DNA of 6,263 nt from an uncultured Clostridia bacterium (GTDB lineage Bacteria > Bacillota > Clostridia > HGM11327). Positions 1 to 5,638 of this stretch are shown here, piece after piece (positions within the stretch are counted from its first letter, which is position 1; every line of letters begins with the position of its first letter). The position numbers and the translations under genes are program-made. The stretch lies in contig CAJLXE010000102.1 in NCBI GenBank assembly GCA_905210525.1, forward strand, positions 1 to 6,263, read 5' to 3'. A model generated the notes under the pieces. It had not been told where the DNA came from, ran no database searches, and worked only from the letters and a program-made list of their open reading frames with translations.

Positions 1-71
1 ATCAATATACAGTAAACGTATTTAACGTTCTCATGTTAACTGCGTTGAAAATCAAGTGCAATCTCCATTTA

Positions 72-410
72 TCAATTCACTCCGTGTTCAAAAAAATACA
101 CATTCAAAAGTGTATAAAACATTACACACAATACAATTTCAATAACGGCCAGCATTATTCCCGATGCAAGGCGCATCCATTTTGTATTGAGAAATGCCGT
201 TATAAACTGGAGAACAATGCAAACAAACACCGCAACAAAATATCCCGCTGCCGTATACATCGGCGGATAAAATGTATTTACCGCAAGCATGACCGGAACT
301 GCACCGCTCAGTATGATACGTTTTTCACGGTTATCGGAAAACGCCGTAATTATTGCCACCGCTGCCAGAATAATCGTACACACAATCAAAAGCATCATCT
401 TTGTCTGCAT
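72..410 (-). CDS. Small four-helix membrane protein of unknown function, last gene of the ior operon
   Basis: This 112-residue protein is almost entirely hydrophobic. I see four likely membrane helices at about residues 5-23, 32-47, 54-73 and 80-104. They are joined by short polar loops (SDNREKR near 25-31, NTKWMR near 75-80). There is no signal-peptide cleavage site and no catalytic motif. The ATG at 408-410 is preceded by a near-perfect GGAGGT site (417-422) with 7 nt spacing from its GGAGG core, so this is a real gene and not a shadow ORF. It starts 47 bp after the ligase gene ends, with no terminator between, so it is probably the last gene of the iorA-iorB-ligase transcript. I do not recognise the family. 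A role in moving or sensing aryl acids would be a guess from context; four short helices are few for a secondary transporter unless it oligomerises. I am confident that it is a gene and unsure of its function. Confidence 0.8.
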   Translation of the reverse strand: MQTKMMLLIVCTIILAAVAIITAFSDNREKRIILSGAVPVMLAVNTFYPPMYTAAGYFVAVFVCIVLQFITAFLNTKWMRLASGIMLAVIEIVLCVMFYTLLNVYFFEHGVN

Positions 411-457
411 AAATTTACCTCCGCAATATAATATTTACGTAGCAGTTTCATTATATA

Positions 458-1690
458 TCAATATCTGTTATCAAAAATTCGTGTTGTCTTTTTTTCACTT
501 CTCGGCAATTCACCTATTGTAACGCTCTTAGGCACAATCTTTAACCCGACTTTGGTCTTGAACTGCTCGCCTACCTCATTTTCTACCTGCTCCGGAACAC
601 AGTCGGGAGTTCTCTCAAAAAACAGCGTCATTATATCCTTTCCCTCAAGATGATCTATCATTACCTGATATTCGCTTGAAACACCGTCTATGTTCTTGAG
701 AACATCTTCTATCTGTCCCGGATATATGTTTACACCCTTAACCTTTATCATATCGTCGCTTCTGCCGATGATACGATCTATTCTCGGGAATTCAGATCCG
801 CATGAACATTTTTCCGGCACTATTCTTGAAAGGTCATGCGTTCTGTATCTTATAAGCGGCGCGCCTTCCTTTTTAAGGGTCGTTATAACAATTTCGCCTA
901 TTTCGCCGTCTTTAACATTCTTGCCCGTTTTGGGATCTATGATCTCAAGATATATATAATCATCCCAGTAATGCATAGGTCCTTCCGCAACACAGTTGAT
1001 ACCTATTCCCGGACCGTATATCTCCGTCAATCCGTAAATATCATAAAGCTCCACTCCAAGCTCGTTGGCTATTCTCTGCCGCATTTTATCGCCCCAGCGT
1101 TCCGAACCTATAACACCCTTTTTAAGCTTTATTTTGTCGCCGATTCCGCGTTTTGCAATTTCCTCCGCAAGAAGAAGCGCATACGATGACGTTGCACAAA
1201 GTACCGTACTTTCCATATCCATCATCATTTTGAGCTGTTTATCCGTATTTCCCGGTCCCATGGGTATAGCCATAGCTCCGAGCTTTTCACAACCGAGCTG
1301 AAATCCTATTCCCGCAGTCCACAACCCATATCCGGGAGTGATATGTATTCTGTCTTTTTTTGTAATTCCCGCCATGCGGTAGCAGCGTGCAAACATTTCA
1401 GCCCAATCATCCACGTCCTTTTGTGTATAAGGAATTATTATCGGTGTGCCCGTTGTTCCGGATGAAGAATGTATTCTGACTATATCCTCATCATCAGCCG
1501 CCTGTACCCCGAGCGGATAGCCTTCACGCAGTTCGGCCTTCTCCGTAAAAGGCAGATCTGTAAAAGATTCGGTTGTTATGCTGTTCACATCAAGTCCCGC
1601 AAACTTTTTTGCATACAGGTTTCCCTCATGACGCATTGCCGCGTTAATTGATTTTTTCACAAGCTCAAGCTGTTCATTATTTATTTTCAT
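458..1690 (-). CDS. paaK: Phenylacetate-CoA ligase family protein (AMP-forming arylacetate-CoA ligase)
   Basis: This 410-residue cytoplasmic enzyme belongs to the adenylate-forming superfamily, PaaK type. Family members activate phenylacetate or related aryl acids (indoleacetate, 4-hydroxyphenylacetate) with ATP and CoA, giving aryl-CoA, AMP and PPi. Visible motifs, in order, are the phosphate-binding loop HSSSGTTGTP (74-83), the adenine-binding YGLTEIYGPG (219-228), YRTHDL (282-287), the hinge region IIGRSDDMIKVKGVNIYPGQ (about 308-327) and the C-terminal PRSEKKTTR (396-404), where Lys401 aligns with the expected catalytic lysine. A CSCG pair (295-298) precedes PRIDRIIGR. The length is slightly under the roughly 430-440 usual for PaaK, but no core motif is missing. 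The gene starts 57 bp after iorB in the same operon. This suggests its substrate is the arylacetate, or arylacetyl-CoA product, of the indolepyruvate oxidoreductase rather than the aerobic phenylacetate pathway. The ATG at 1688-1690 has only a weak AAAGGAAA about 13 nt upstream. Family assignment is firm; exact aryl specificity is unknown. Confidence 0.93.
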   Translation of the reverse strand: MKINNEQLELVKKSINAAMRHEGNLYAKKFAGLDVNSITTESFTDLPFTEKAELREGYPLGVQAADDEDIVRIHSSSGTTGTPIIIPYTQKDVDDWAEMFARCYRMAGITKKDRIHITPGYGLWTAGIGFQLGCEKLGAMAIPMGPGNTDKQLKMMMDMESTVLCATSSYALLLAEEIAKRGIGDKIKLKKGVIGSERWGDKMRQRIANELGVELYDIYGLTEIYGPGIGINCVAEGPMHYWDDYIYLEIIDPKTGKNVKDGEIGEIVITTLKKEGAPLIRYRTHDLSRIVPEKCSCGSEFPRIDRIIGRSDDMIKVKGVNIYPGQIEDVLKNIDGVSSEYQVMIDHLEGKDIMTLFFERTPDCVPEQVENEVGEQFKTKVGLKIVPKSVTIGELPRSEKKTTRIFDNRY

Positions 1691-1747
1691 TTTTATTGAC
1701 CGTTTCCTTTTCTTCGGAATTTTTCATATAAATATTTTTGTTTCGTT

Positions 1748-2338
1748 TTATTCGAGTTCTTTTGAAAACTCGGCTCCTATTTCAAGAGCTTTCAGATTTT
1801 GTTCATGAAATGCCGCTTTTGTTGAAGATAAAATCGCTTTTGCAATATCATCTTTTGTAATCCCTATGTCGCAGTTTACCGTTGCCGCTCCCAAAAGTGC
1901 GACATTCAATGATTTTGCATTGCCGAATGTATTTATTATCGTATCCGCATCAACAACAAATGTTTTTATTTTATTTTGCTTAAGGCAGTCAAACATAAGT
2001 CCGGCGTCATACGCACTCTCTGCAAACATATCCGTAACCGGCTTTACCGCCGCACTGCTTGTAACAATCGTTCCGCCGCACTTAAGATAAGGAAGCGCAC
2101 GAACTGCTTCGGCAGGTTCAAATGCAATAATTATGTCCGCCGTTCCCTTTGGTATCAGCGGTGAATACACATTCTCGCCGATTCTTACGTGGCTCACCAC
2201 GCAACCGCCTCTCTGCGCCATACCGATCGTTTCGGCAGTATGGACATCGTGACCTGCTGAAAGTGCCGCAGCCGCAATAAGCTTGGACGCAAGAACTGTT
2301 CCCTGACCGCCCACGCCCGAAAGAAGAATATTATACAT
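1748..2338 (-). CDS. iorB: Indolepyruvate:ferredoxin oxidoreductase, beta (gamma-domain) subunit
   Basis: This 196-residue protein is the small subunit of indolepyruvate:ferredoxin oxidoreductase, which pairs with the TPP and iron-sulfur subunit encoded just upstream. The enzyme oxidatively decarboxylates aryl-pyruvates to arylacetyl-CoA and passes electrons to ferredoxin, reversibly. The family is recognised by the N-terminal GVGGQG motif (residues 8-13), the ETIGMAQRGG segment (36-45) followed by VVSHVRIG, FEPAEA (73-78) and NVALLGA (145-151). These are signatures of the gamma-type domain of 2-oxoacid oxidoreductases, thought to take part in CoA binding. The length is normal for the subunit. 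Its ATG (2336-2338) overlaps the end of iorA by 8 bp (2331-2338), and a strong AAAGGAGG site (2347-2354) lies inside the iorA coding sequence. The two subunits are therefore probably translationally coupled and made in equal amounts. The stop is TAA. Assignment is firm. Confidence 0.95.
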   Translation of the reverse strand: MYNILLSGVGGQGTVLASKLIAAAALSAGHDVHTAETIGMAQRGGCVVSHVRIGENVYSPLIPKGTADIIIAFEPAEAVRALPYLKCGGTIVTSSAAVKPVTDMFAESAYDAGLMFDCLKQNKIKTFVVDADTIINTFGNAKSLNVALLGAATVNCDIGITKDDIAKAILSSTKAAFHEQNLKALEIGAEFSKELE

Positions 2339-4148
2339 CGATTTTTCCTCCTTTACCTGATATTGCGCCTGTCGGACATACTTTTTCGCAAAGTCCGCAT
2401 CCGTAACACAGCGTAGAATCTATTTCAACTTTATTTCCGTTTTTGATAAGAGCGGGACATCCTATTTCTTTTGCGCATTTTTTACAGCCGATGCACTTTT
2501 CTTTGTCAACCGTATAAAGCTTTTCCGGTTTAAAAAGCGCTATGCACGGTGCTCTGAATATTATTGCGGAAACTCCGTCAAAATCCGCCGCACGTCTTAC
2601 AGCCGCCACAGCATCCTCCAATTCAAACGGATTAACTGTCTGAATATACTTAACGCCCGCCGCTTCGAGCATCTTTTCTATACTTATAACCTCTGCAATT
2701 TCACCGGCAGCCCGCTTACCCGTATTCGGATTCGGTTGATGCCCTGTCATTGCCGTTGTTGAATTATCCAATATAACCGACACTATTTTAGTACCGTTAT
2801 AAACAGCATTTACTATTCCGGGAATACCTGTATGGAAAAATGTGGAATCTCCCGTAAAAGAAAAACAAACAGTGTCAGGATCGGAGTGCTTTATTCCCTG
2901 CGCAACGGTAATACCTGCGCCCATACAAAGACACGTGTCCACCATATCGAGCGGTTTTGCGTTGCCGAGCGTGTAACAACCTATATCACCCGCAAAAACA
3001 GCTTTTCTGCCCTTCATCGCCTTTTTTACAGCATAAAACGACGCTCTGTGAGGACATCCGGCACAAAGCATAGGCGGACGAACCGGCATTTTTATATCCG
3101 GAGCCTGCGGTATATCGGGCTTTTTTGTACCGAAATAATCCGCAAATATCATTCTTGCCGCATCTGTACTGTTTTCACCCGCATCCGGTACATTACCCGT
3201 AAGCTTGCCTTTTATTTTTACATTAAGATTGTACTTATAACATACATATATAAGCTCTTTTTCAACAACGGGATCAAGTTCCTCGTACACAAGCACTTCA
3301 TCAAGAGTTCTAAGAAACTCCGCCGCAAGTTTTTCCGGAAAAGGATGTGCCGTTGCTATTTTCATTATAGGCGCAATGATTCCGTCTGTCTGCATAGCCT
3401 CTTTTGCATATGAATAGCTTACTCCGCTTGCCGCAATTCCGAGTCTGCCTTGTGCAGGTTCAACAGAATTATACTTGTAGTCAGACAAAATATCCTTAAG
3501 CTGTCTGTTCCGTTCTTCTATTTTCAGATGGTTTAAATAAGATGTTCTCGGGAAGATAACCCATTTTGACGTATCTTTTACAAAGCCCTCGGCAATATGA
3601 GCAAATTTTTCTTCTTTAAGTTCTATCGCCGCATAGGCATGACATACCCTTGTGGTAGGTCTGAATATAACGGGCGTTGAATATTTCTCCGAAAAATCAA
3701 AAGCGTCTGCTATCATTTCATACGCTTCTTCGGGAGATGTCGGATCAAAAACAGGTAATTTGGCAAATTGTGCAAAGTGTCTCGTGTCCTGCTCCGTCTG
3801 AGACGATATAGGACCGGGATCATCTGCCACCAATATGACCATTCCGCCTTTTACGCCGATATATGCAAGAGACATAAGCGGATCGGATGCAACATTCAAT
3901 CCCACCTGTTTCATTGTAACCATACAACGCAGACCTGAATATGCAGCTCCTGCGGCAACTTCAAGGGCGGATTTTTCGTTAACGCTCCATTCAACATACA
4001 CGTTGTCCGCATAACCGTTTTGTTTGAGTTTCGCCACGGTTTCAAGCGTTTCGGTAGACGGCGTTCCGGGGTATCCCGTTACAACATCCACACCCGCGGC
4101 AATAGCACCGTATGCAATAGCTTCATTACCCATAAGGATCTTTTTCAT
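2331..4148 (-). CDS. iorA: Indolepyruvate:ferredoxin oxidoreductase, alpha subunit (TPP and 2x[4Fe-4S])
   Basis: This 605-residue catalytic subunit uses thiamine diphosphate to decarboxylate indolepyruvate, phenylpyruvate and hydroxyphenylpyruvate to arylacetyl-CoA, reducing ferredoxin. Seen from the ATG at 4148: an N-terminal pyrimidine domain with YPGTPSTE (26-33) and EWSVNEKSALE (53-63); a middle domain; CAGCPHR (362-368) and GDIGCYTLG (387-395); the TPP/Mg site GDSTFFHTG with LDNSTTAMTGHQPNP (433 to about 474); and a C-terminal ferredoxin domain. That domain carries two cluster motifs, CX2CX2CX5CP (Cys 552, 555, 558, 564) and CX2CX2CX3CP (Cys 581, 584, 587, 591). The CX5CP spacing in the first motif is, as I recall, typical of this family. 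The frame extends 8 codons further to a TTG at 4172, but the ATG is preferred because GGAGA (4156-4160) sits 7 nt before it and the protein then starts at the conserved KKILMGNEA. It is the first gene of the operon with iorB, the aryl-CoA ligase and a membrane protein. It appears intact. Confidence 0.96.
   Translation of the reverse strand: MKKILMGNEAIAYGAIAAGVDVVTGYPGTPSTETLETVAKLKQNGYADNVYVEWSVNEKSALEVAAGAAYSGLRCMVTMKQVGLNVASDPLMSLAYIGVKGGMVILVADDPGPISSQTEQDTRHFAQFAKLPVFDPTSPEEAYEMIADAFDFSEKYSTPVIFRPTTRVCHAYAAIELKEEKFAHIAEGFVKDTSKWVIFPRTSYLNHLKIEERNRQLKDILSDYKYNSVEPAQGRLGIAASGVSYSYAKEAMQTDGIIAPIMKIATAHPFPEKLAAEFLRTLDEVLVYEELDPVVEKELIYVCYKYNLNVKIKGKLTGNVPDAGENSTDAARMIFADYFGTKKPDIPQAPDIKMPVRPPMLCAGCPHRASFYAVKKAMKGRKAVFAGDIGCYTLGNAKPLDMVDTCLCMGAGITVAQGIKHSDPDTVCFSFTGDSTFFHTGIPGIVNAVYNGTKIVSVILDNSTTAMTGHQPNPNTGKRAAGEIAEVISIEKMLEAAGVKYIQTVNPFELEDAVAAVRRAADFDGVSAIIFRAPCIALFKPEKLYTVDKEKCIGCKKCAKEIGCPALIKNGNKVEIDSTLCYGCGLCEKVCPTGAISGKGGKIDV
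2347..2354 (-). promoter_or_regulatory. Ribosome binding site of iorB inside iorA
   Basis: On the minus strand this reads AAAGGAGG, followed by 8 nt and the iorB ATG. It lies within the last codons of iorA. Together with the 8-bp gene overlap, it supports coupled translation of the two subunits. Confidence 0.85.
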
Positions 4149-4155
4149 ATATGAT

Positions 4156-4160
4156 TCTCC
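4156..4160 (-). promoter_or_regulatory. Ribosome binding site deciding the iorA start
   Basis: GGAGA on the minus strand, 7 nt before the ATG at 4146-4148. The alternative TTG start at 4172 has no comparable site, so this element decides for the 605-residue form. Confidence 0.8.
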
Positions 4161-4196
4161 GATAAAGTTCAATTAATTTCTATTTTAACAATTGCA

Positions 4197-4216
4197 TTTC
4201 TGTCTTACGACAAAAA
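4197..4216 (-). promoter_or_regulatory. Leader hairpin with GUAA (GNRA) tetraloop upstream of iorA
   Basis: On the minus strand, TTTTTGTC and GACAGAAA flank GTAA. They give an 8-bp stem with one G-U pair and a GNRA-type loop. It falls in the predicted 5' leader, about 50 nt before the iorA start codon. It is not followed by a U-tract, so it is not a terminator. It could stabilise the mRNA or be an operator-like inverted repeat. No known riboswitch or T-box elements were recognised. The pairing is visible; function is speculative. Confidence 0.35.
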
Positions 4217-4230
4217 ATAAAGATATATTC

Positions 4231-4259
4231 ATTTTAACACAAATGTGACAATAAATCAA
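4231..4259 (-). promoter_or_regulatory. Candidate sigma-70/SigA promoter of the ior operon
   Basis: On the minus strand, -35 TTGATT (4254-4259) is separated by 17 nt from -10 TAAAAT (4231-4236). A TG one base before the -10 gives an extended -10 (TGTTAAAAT). Transcription would start near 4224, giving a leader of about 75 nt before iorA. The site lies just after the upstream terminator, as expected for an independent operon. A second TGTTAAAAT occurs at 4182-4190 but has no good -35. Confidence 0.55.
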
Positions 4260-4290
4260 TCATTTTTTGCGGAATATCCCCAATCGCAAC

Positions 4291-4314
4291 ATAAAAAAAG
4301 CGCCCGAAGGCGCT
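4291..4314 (-). terminator. Rho-independent terminator with UUCG tetraloop
   Basis: On the minus strand, AGCGCC-TTCG-GGCGCT forms a 6-bp GC-rich stem capped by the very stable UUCG loop, followed at once by a run of T. It begins about 10 nt after the stop codon of the 139-residue ORF. It ends the exported-protein transcription unit and insulates the ior operon. In the plus direction the stem is followed by A's, so it should act on the minus strand only. Confidence 0.92.
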
Positions 4315-4324
4315 AAAAAAGCAT

Positions 4325-4744
4325 TTAACTTTCATATTGAAAATGCCACACAGTTTTAACAATGTCATAAATCGGTTGTATCAGACTTTCATCCGGCACT
4401 TCAATCACGCATATCATGCCCTGTTCTAATTCTATCATATATTTTTGGTTACCAAGCACATACACGTCATAATAAGCATTGTATTCTTTATCAGGGGTCA
4501 GGGTAAATCCCAATGTCGGCTCCCCATACATCAGATTGCAACGTATTTCATTGCCGTCTTTATTTTGCCAGCGTACATAAAGATCTTGGCTGACCAGAGT
4601 CCATTCAGAAAAACCCGACGTGGCTTCATCCGATTTCAGGTATGAATCTTCATATAAGCTCATTTCCGCAAATTCATAACCGTAATCATATGATAAAGGT
4701 TTAACCAATAGACTGATATCACCGTTTGTGATGTTAATACCCAT
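4325..4744 (-). CDS. 139-residue ORF, probably the detached C-terminal part of the upstream lipoprotein
   Basis: As an independent ORF this gives an acidic, aromatic-rich protein with no signal peptide, no membrane helix and no motif I recognise. It begins mid-domain-like (MGINITNGDISLL) and ends WHFQYES just before the terminator. The ATG at 4742-4744 has no convincing Shine-Dalgarno site; only a GAG lies about 11 nt upstream. The frame is open upstream for 12 more codons (SFFNYYDRDKKL), back to the TAG that ends the preceding lipoprotein ORF, and is the same frame as that ORF. I therefore infer that this is the C-terminal domain of a formerly, or conditionally, continuous exported protein. 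It is less likely to be a cytoplasmic protein in its own right. Whether it is translated separately cannot be told from sequence. Confidence 0.5.
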   Translation of the reverse strand: MGINITNGDISLLVKPLSYDYGYEFAEMSLYEDSYLKSDEATSGFSEWTLVSQDLYVRWQNKDGNEIRCNLMYGEPTLGFTLTPDKEYNAYYDVYVLGNQKYMIELEQGMICVIEVPDESLIQPIYDIVKTVWHFQYES

Positions 4745-4780
4745 CAGTTTTTTATCTCGGTCGTAATAATTAAAGAAAGA

Positions 4781-5569
4781 CTAAGCTTCCCGCAAATCCG
4801 AAAACTTAAATATATATTTACCGTATTCGGAATAATCATTACCCGTAAGCTTTATTTTAATCTGCATTGCCGCATCATAAAGCCGATTTATTATATCATC
4901 GGAAGCATCATTGTTGTGACAAAAATTGAATGCAAATATCAAATCGTCCGTTATATTTATAATAAAATGCTTCTTGTCACCGTAAAGTCCGGGGCACAAC
5001 CTGCGATACAAATATCCGTATTCGTCGCTGATTCTCTCTTCGGGTTGCAAACCACATACAAAATACTCCGTAAGATACAAATGTTTATACAACTCGTATT
5101 TGTCTTCCTGCATACATTTTGTCGGATATATATTATCATCCTTAAGATATACCAAACGGCAATTGAGCCTTGAATATTCCCAAAACACAATATCATATTT
5201 AATCGGAGAAAGCCCCAAATCATCCTTGGAATCATTGTTTATTGCGGTCATGTTTTCATATACAACAGCCAAACGTGAATCGCCTGCTATATTATTTGTA
5301 TTTTTGATAACATCAAGCAAATCTTTTCCCGAAAAGTAGTTTCCGAGAAAACGTCTGTCTGCATTAGCCTGCATAAGCTTAACCGGATCACCATTCAAAT
5401 CGGCATTCGGAAAACGCTCAAAACACCCCATCGGCCCCGGCGATGTATCACCCGTTTCTGTCGGTTGCTGAGCCGGTGTCGGTGAAACATTTGCGCACGA
5501 AGCACACAGAGGAAGCACAACGCACAGCAACACAACAACAAATCGCAACTTTTTACATAACTTTTTCAC
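4781..5569 (-). CDS. Putative secreted lipoprotein of unknown function (N-terminal part before an in-frame TAG)
   Basis: This 262-residue protein has a lysine-rich N-terminus and a hydrophobic core (about residues 9-20). Next come LPLCASCAN, whose second Cys (residue 25) is the likely lipidation site, and a Pro/Thr/Gln-rich linker to about residue 47. This is the usual build of a Gram-positive surface lipoprotein. The lipobox is not ideal, because Cys rather than Leu stands at -3. I recognise no domain in the rest, which is rich in Asp, Asn, Tyr and Cys. The start is the GTG at 5567-5569, because AAAGAGGTGA (5575-5584) sits just upstream. The longer GTG at 5578 overlaps that site and would be wrong. 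The gene follows the 159-residue membrane-anchored protein by about 70 bp with no terminator between, so the two are probably cotranscribed. The stop is TAG, and the frame continues open behind it. Confidence 0.75.
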   Translation of the reverse strand: MKKLCKKLRFVVVLLCVVLPLCASCANVSPTPAQQPTETGDTSPGPMGCFERFPNADLNGDPVKLMQANADRRFLGNYFSGKDLLDVIKNTNNIAGDSRLAVVYENMTAINNDSKDDLGLSPIKYDIVFWEYSRLNCRLVYLKDDNIYPTKCMQEDKYELYKHLYLTEYFVCGLQPEERISDEYGYLYRRLCPGLYGDKKHFIINITDDLIFAFNFCHNNDASDDIINRLYDAAMQIKIKLTGNDYSEYGKYIFKFSDLREA

Positions 5570-5574
5570 GATTG

Positions 5575-5584
5575 TCACCTCTTT
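5575..5584 (-). promoter_or_regulatory. Ribosome binding site deciding the lipoprotein start
   Basis: The minus strand reads AAAGAGGTGA, one base off the ideal AAGGAGGTGA, followed by CAATC and GTG. The GTG that would open a three-codon longer ORF (5576-5578) lies inside this site, so the start is at 5569. Confidence 0.8.
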
Positions 5585-5638
5585 CTGAGTTTACCGGTAT
5601 TTATCTCCTTACCGTATACTTCAGCCCTGCAGGTATGA

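Larger units (their letters stand above)
4325..5569 (-). pseudogene. Lipoprotein gene interrupted by a single in-frame TAG (composite of two ORFs)
   Basis: Reading from the GTG at 5569, the frame runs 262 codons to a TAG at 4781-4783. It then continues without any further stop for 12 + 139 codons to a TAA at 4325-4327, for 414 codon positions in all. Three facts support one gene: the same frame throughout, no good ribosome binding site for the downstream piece, and a downstream piece that lacks an export signal although the upstream one has it. TAG is one base from CAG, GAG, AAG and TGG, so one point mutation would explain it. Every other gene here ends in TAA or TGA. Alternatives are amber readthrough, a sequencing error, or two true genes. 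Confidence 0.5.

Noticed and set aside
15..29. Inverted repeat AACGT-N5-ACGTT
   Set aside because: A five-base AT-rich stem without a T-run; expected by chance.
90..115. Terminator-like hairpin on the minus strand near the end of the four-helix protein gene (ATACAC / GTGTAT arms, 8-nt loop, then T7)
   Set aside because: The stem is only 6 bp, AT-rich, and lies within translated codons before the stop, so ribosomes would disrupt it. No better terminator is visible in 1-71, so the operon may end outside the window.
33..431. 132-codon plus-strand ORF antisense to the four-helix membrane protein
   Set aside because: It has an unnatural His/Lys/Asn/Cys-rich composition, no ribosome binding site, and lies opposite a gene with an excellent one.
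2832..3413. 193-codon plus-strand ORF inside iorA
   Set aside because: It is a shadow of the iorA coding frame: very basic, Tyr/Ile/Arg-rich product with no motif and no ribosome binding site.
4148..4172. Longer iorA start at TTG 4172
   Set aside because: It adds eight unconserved residues. The ATG at 4148 has GGAGA at 7 nt and matches the conserved family N-terminus.
4957..5235. 92-codon minus-strand ORF overlapping the lipoprotein gene in another frame
   Set aside because: It is fully contained in the lipoprotein ORF, has no ribosome binding site and its composition is low in plausibility.
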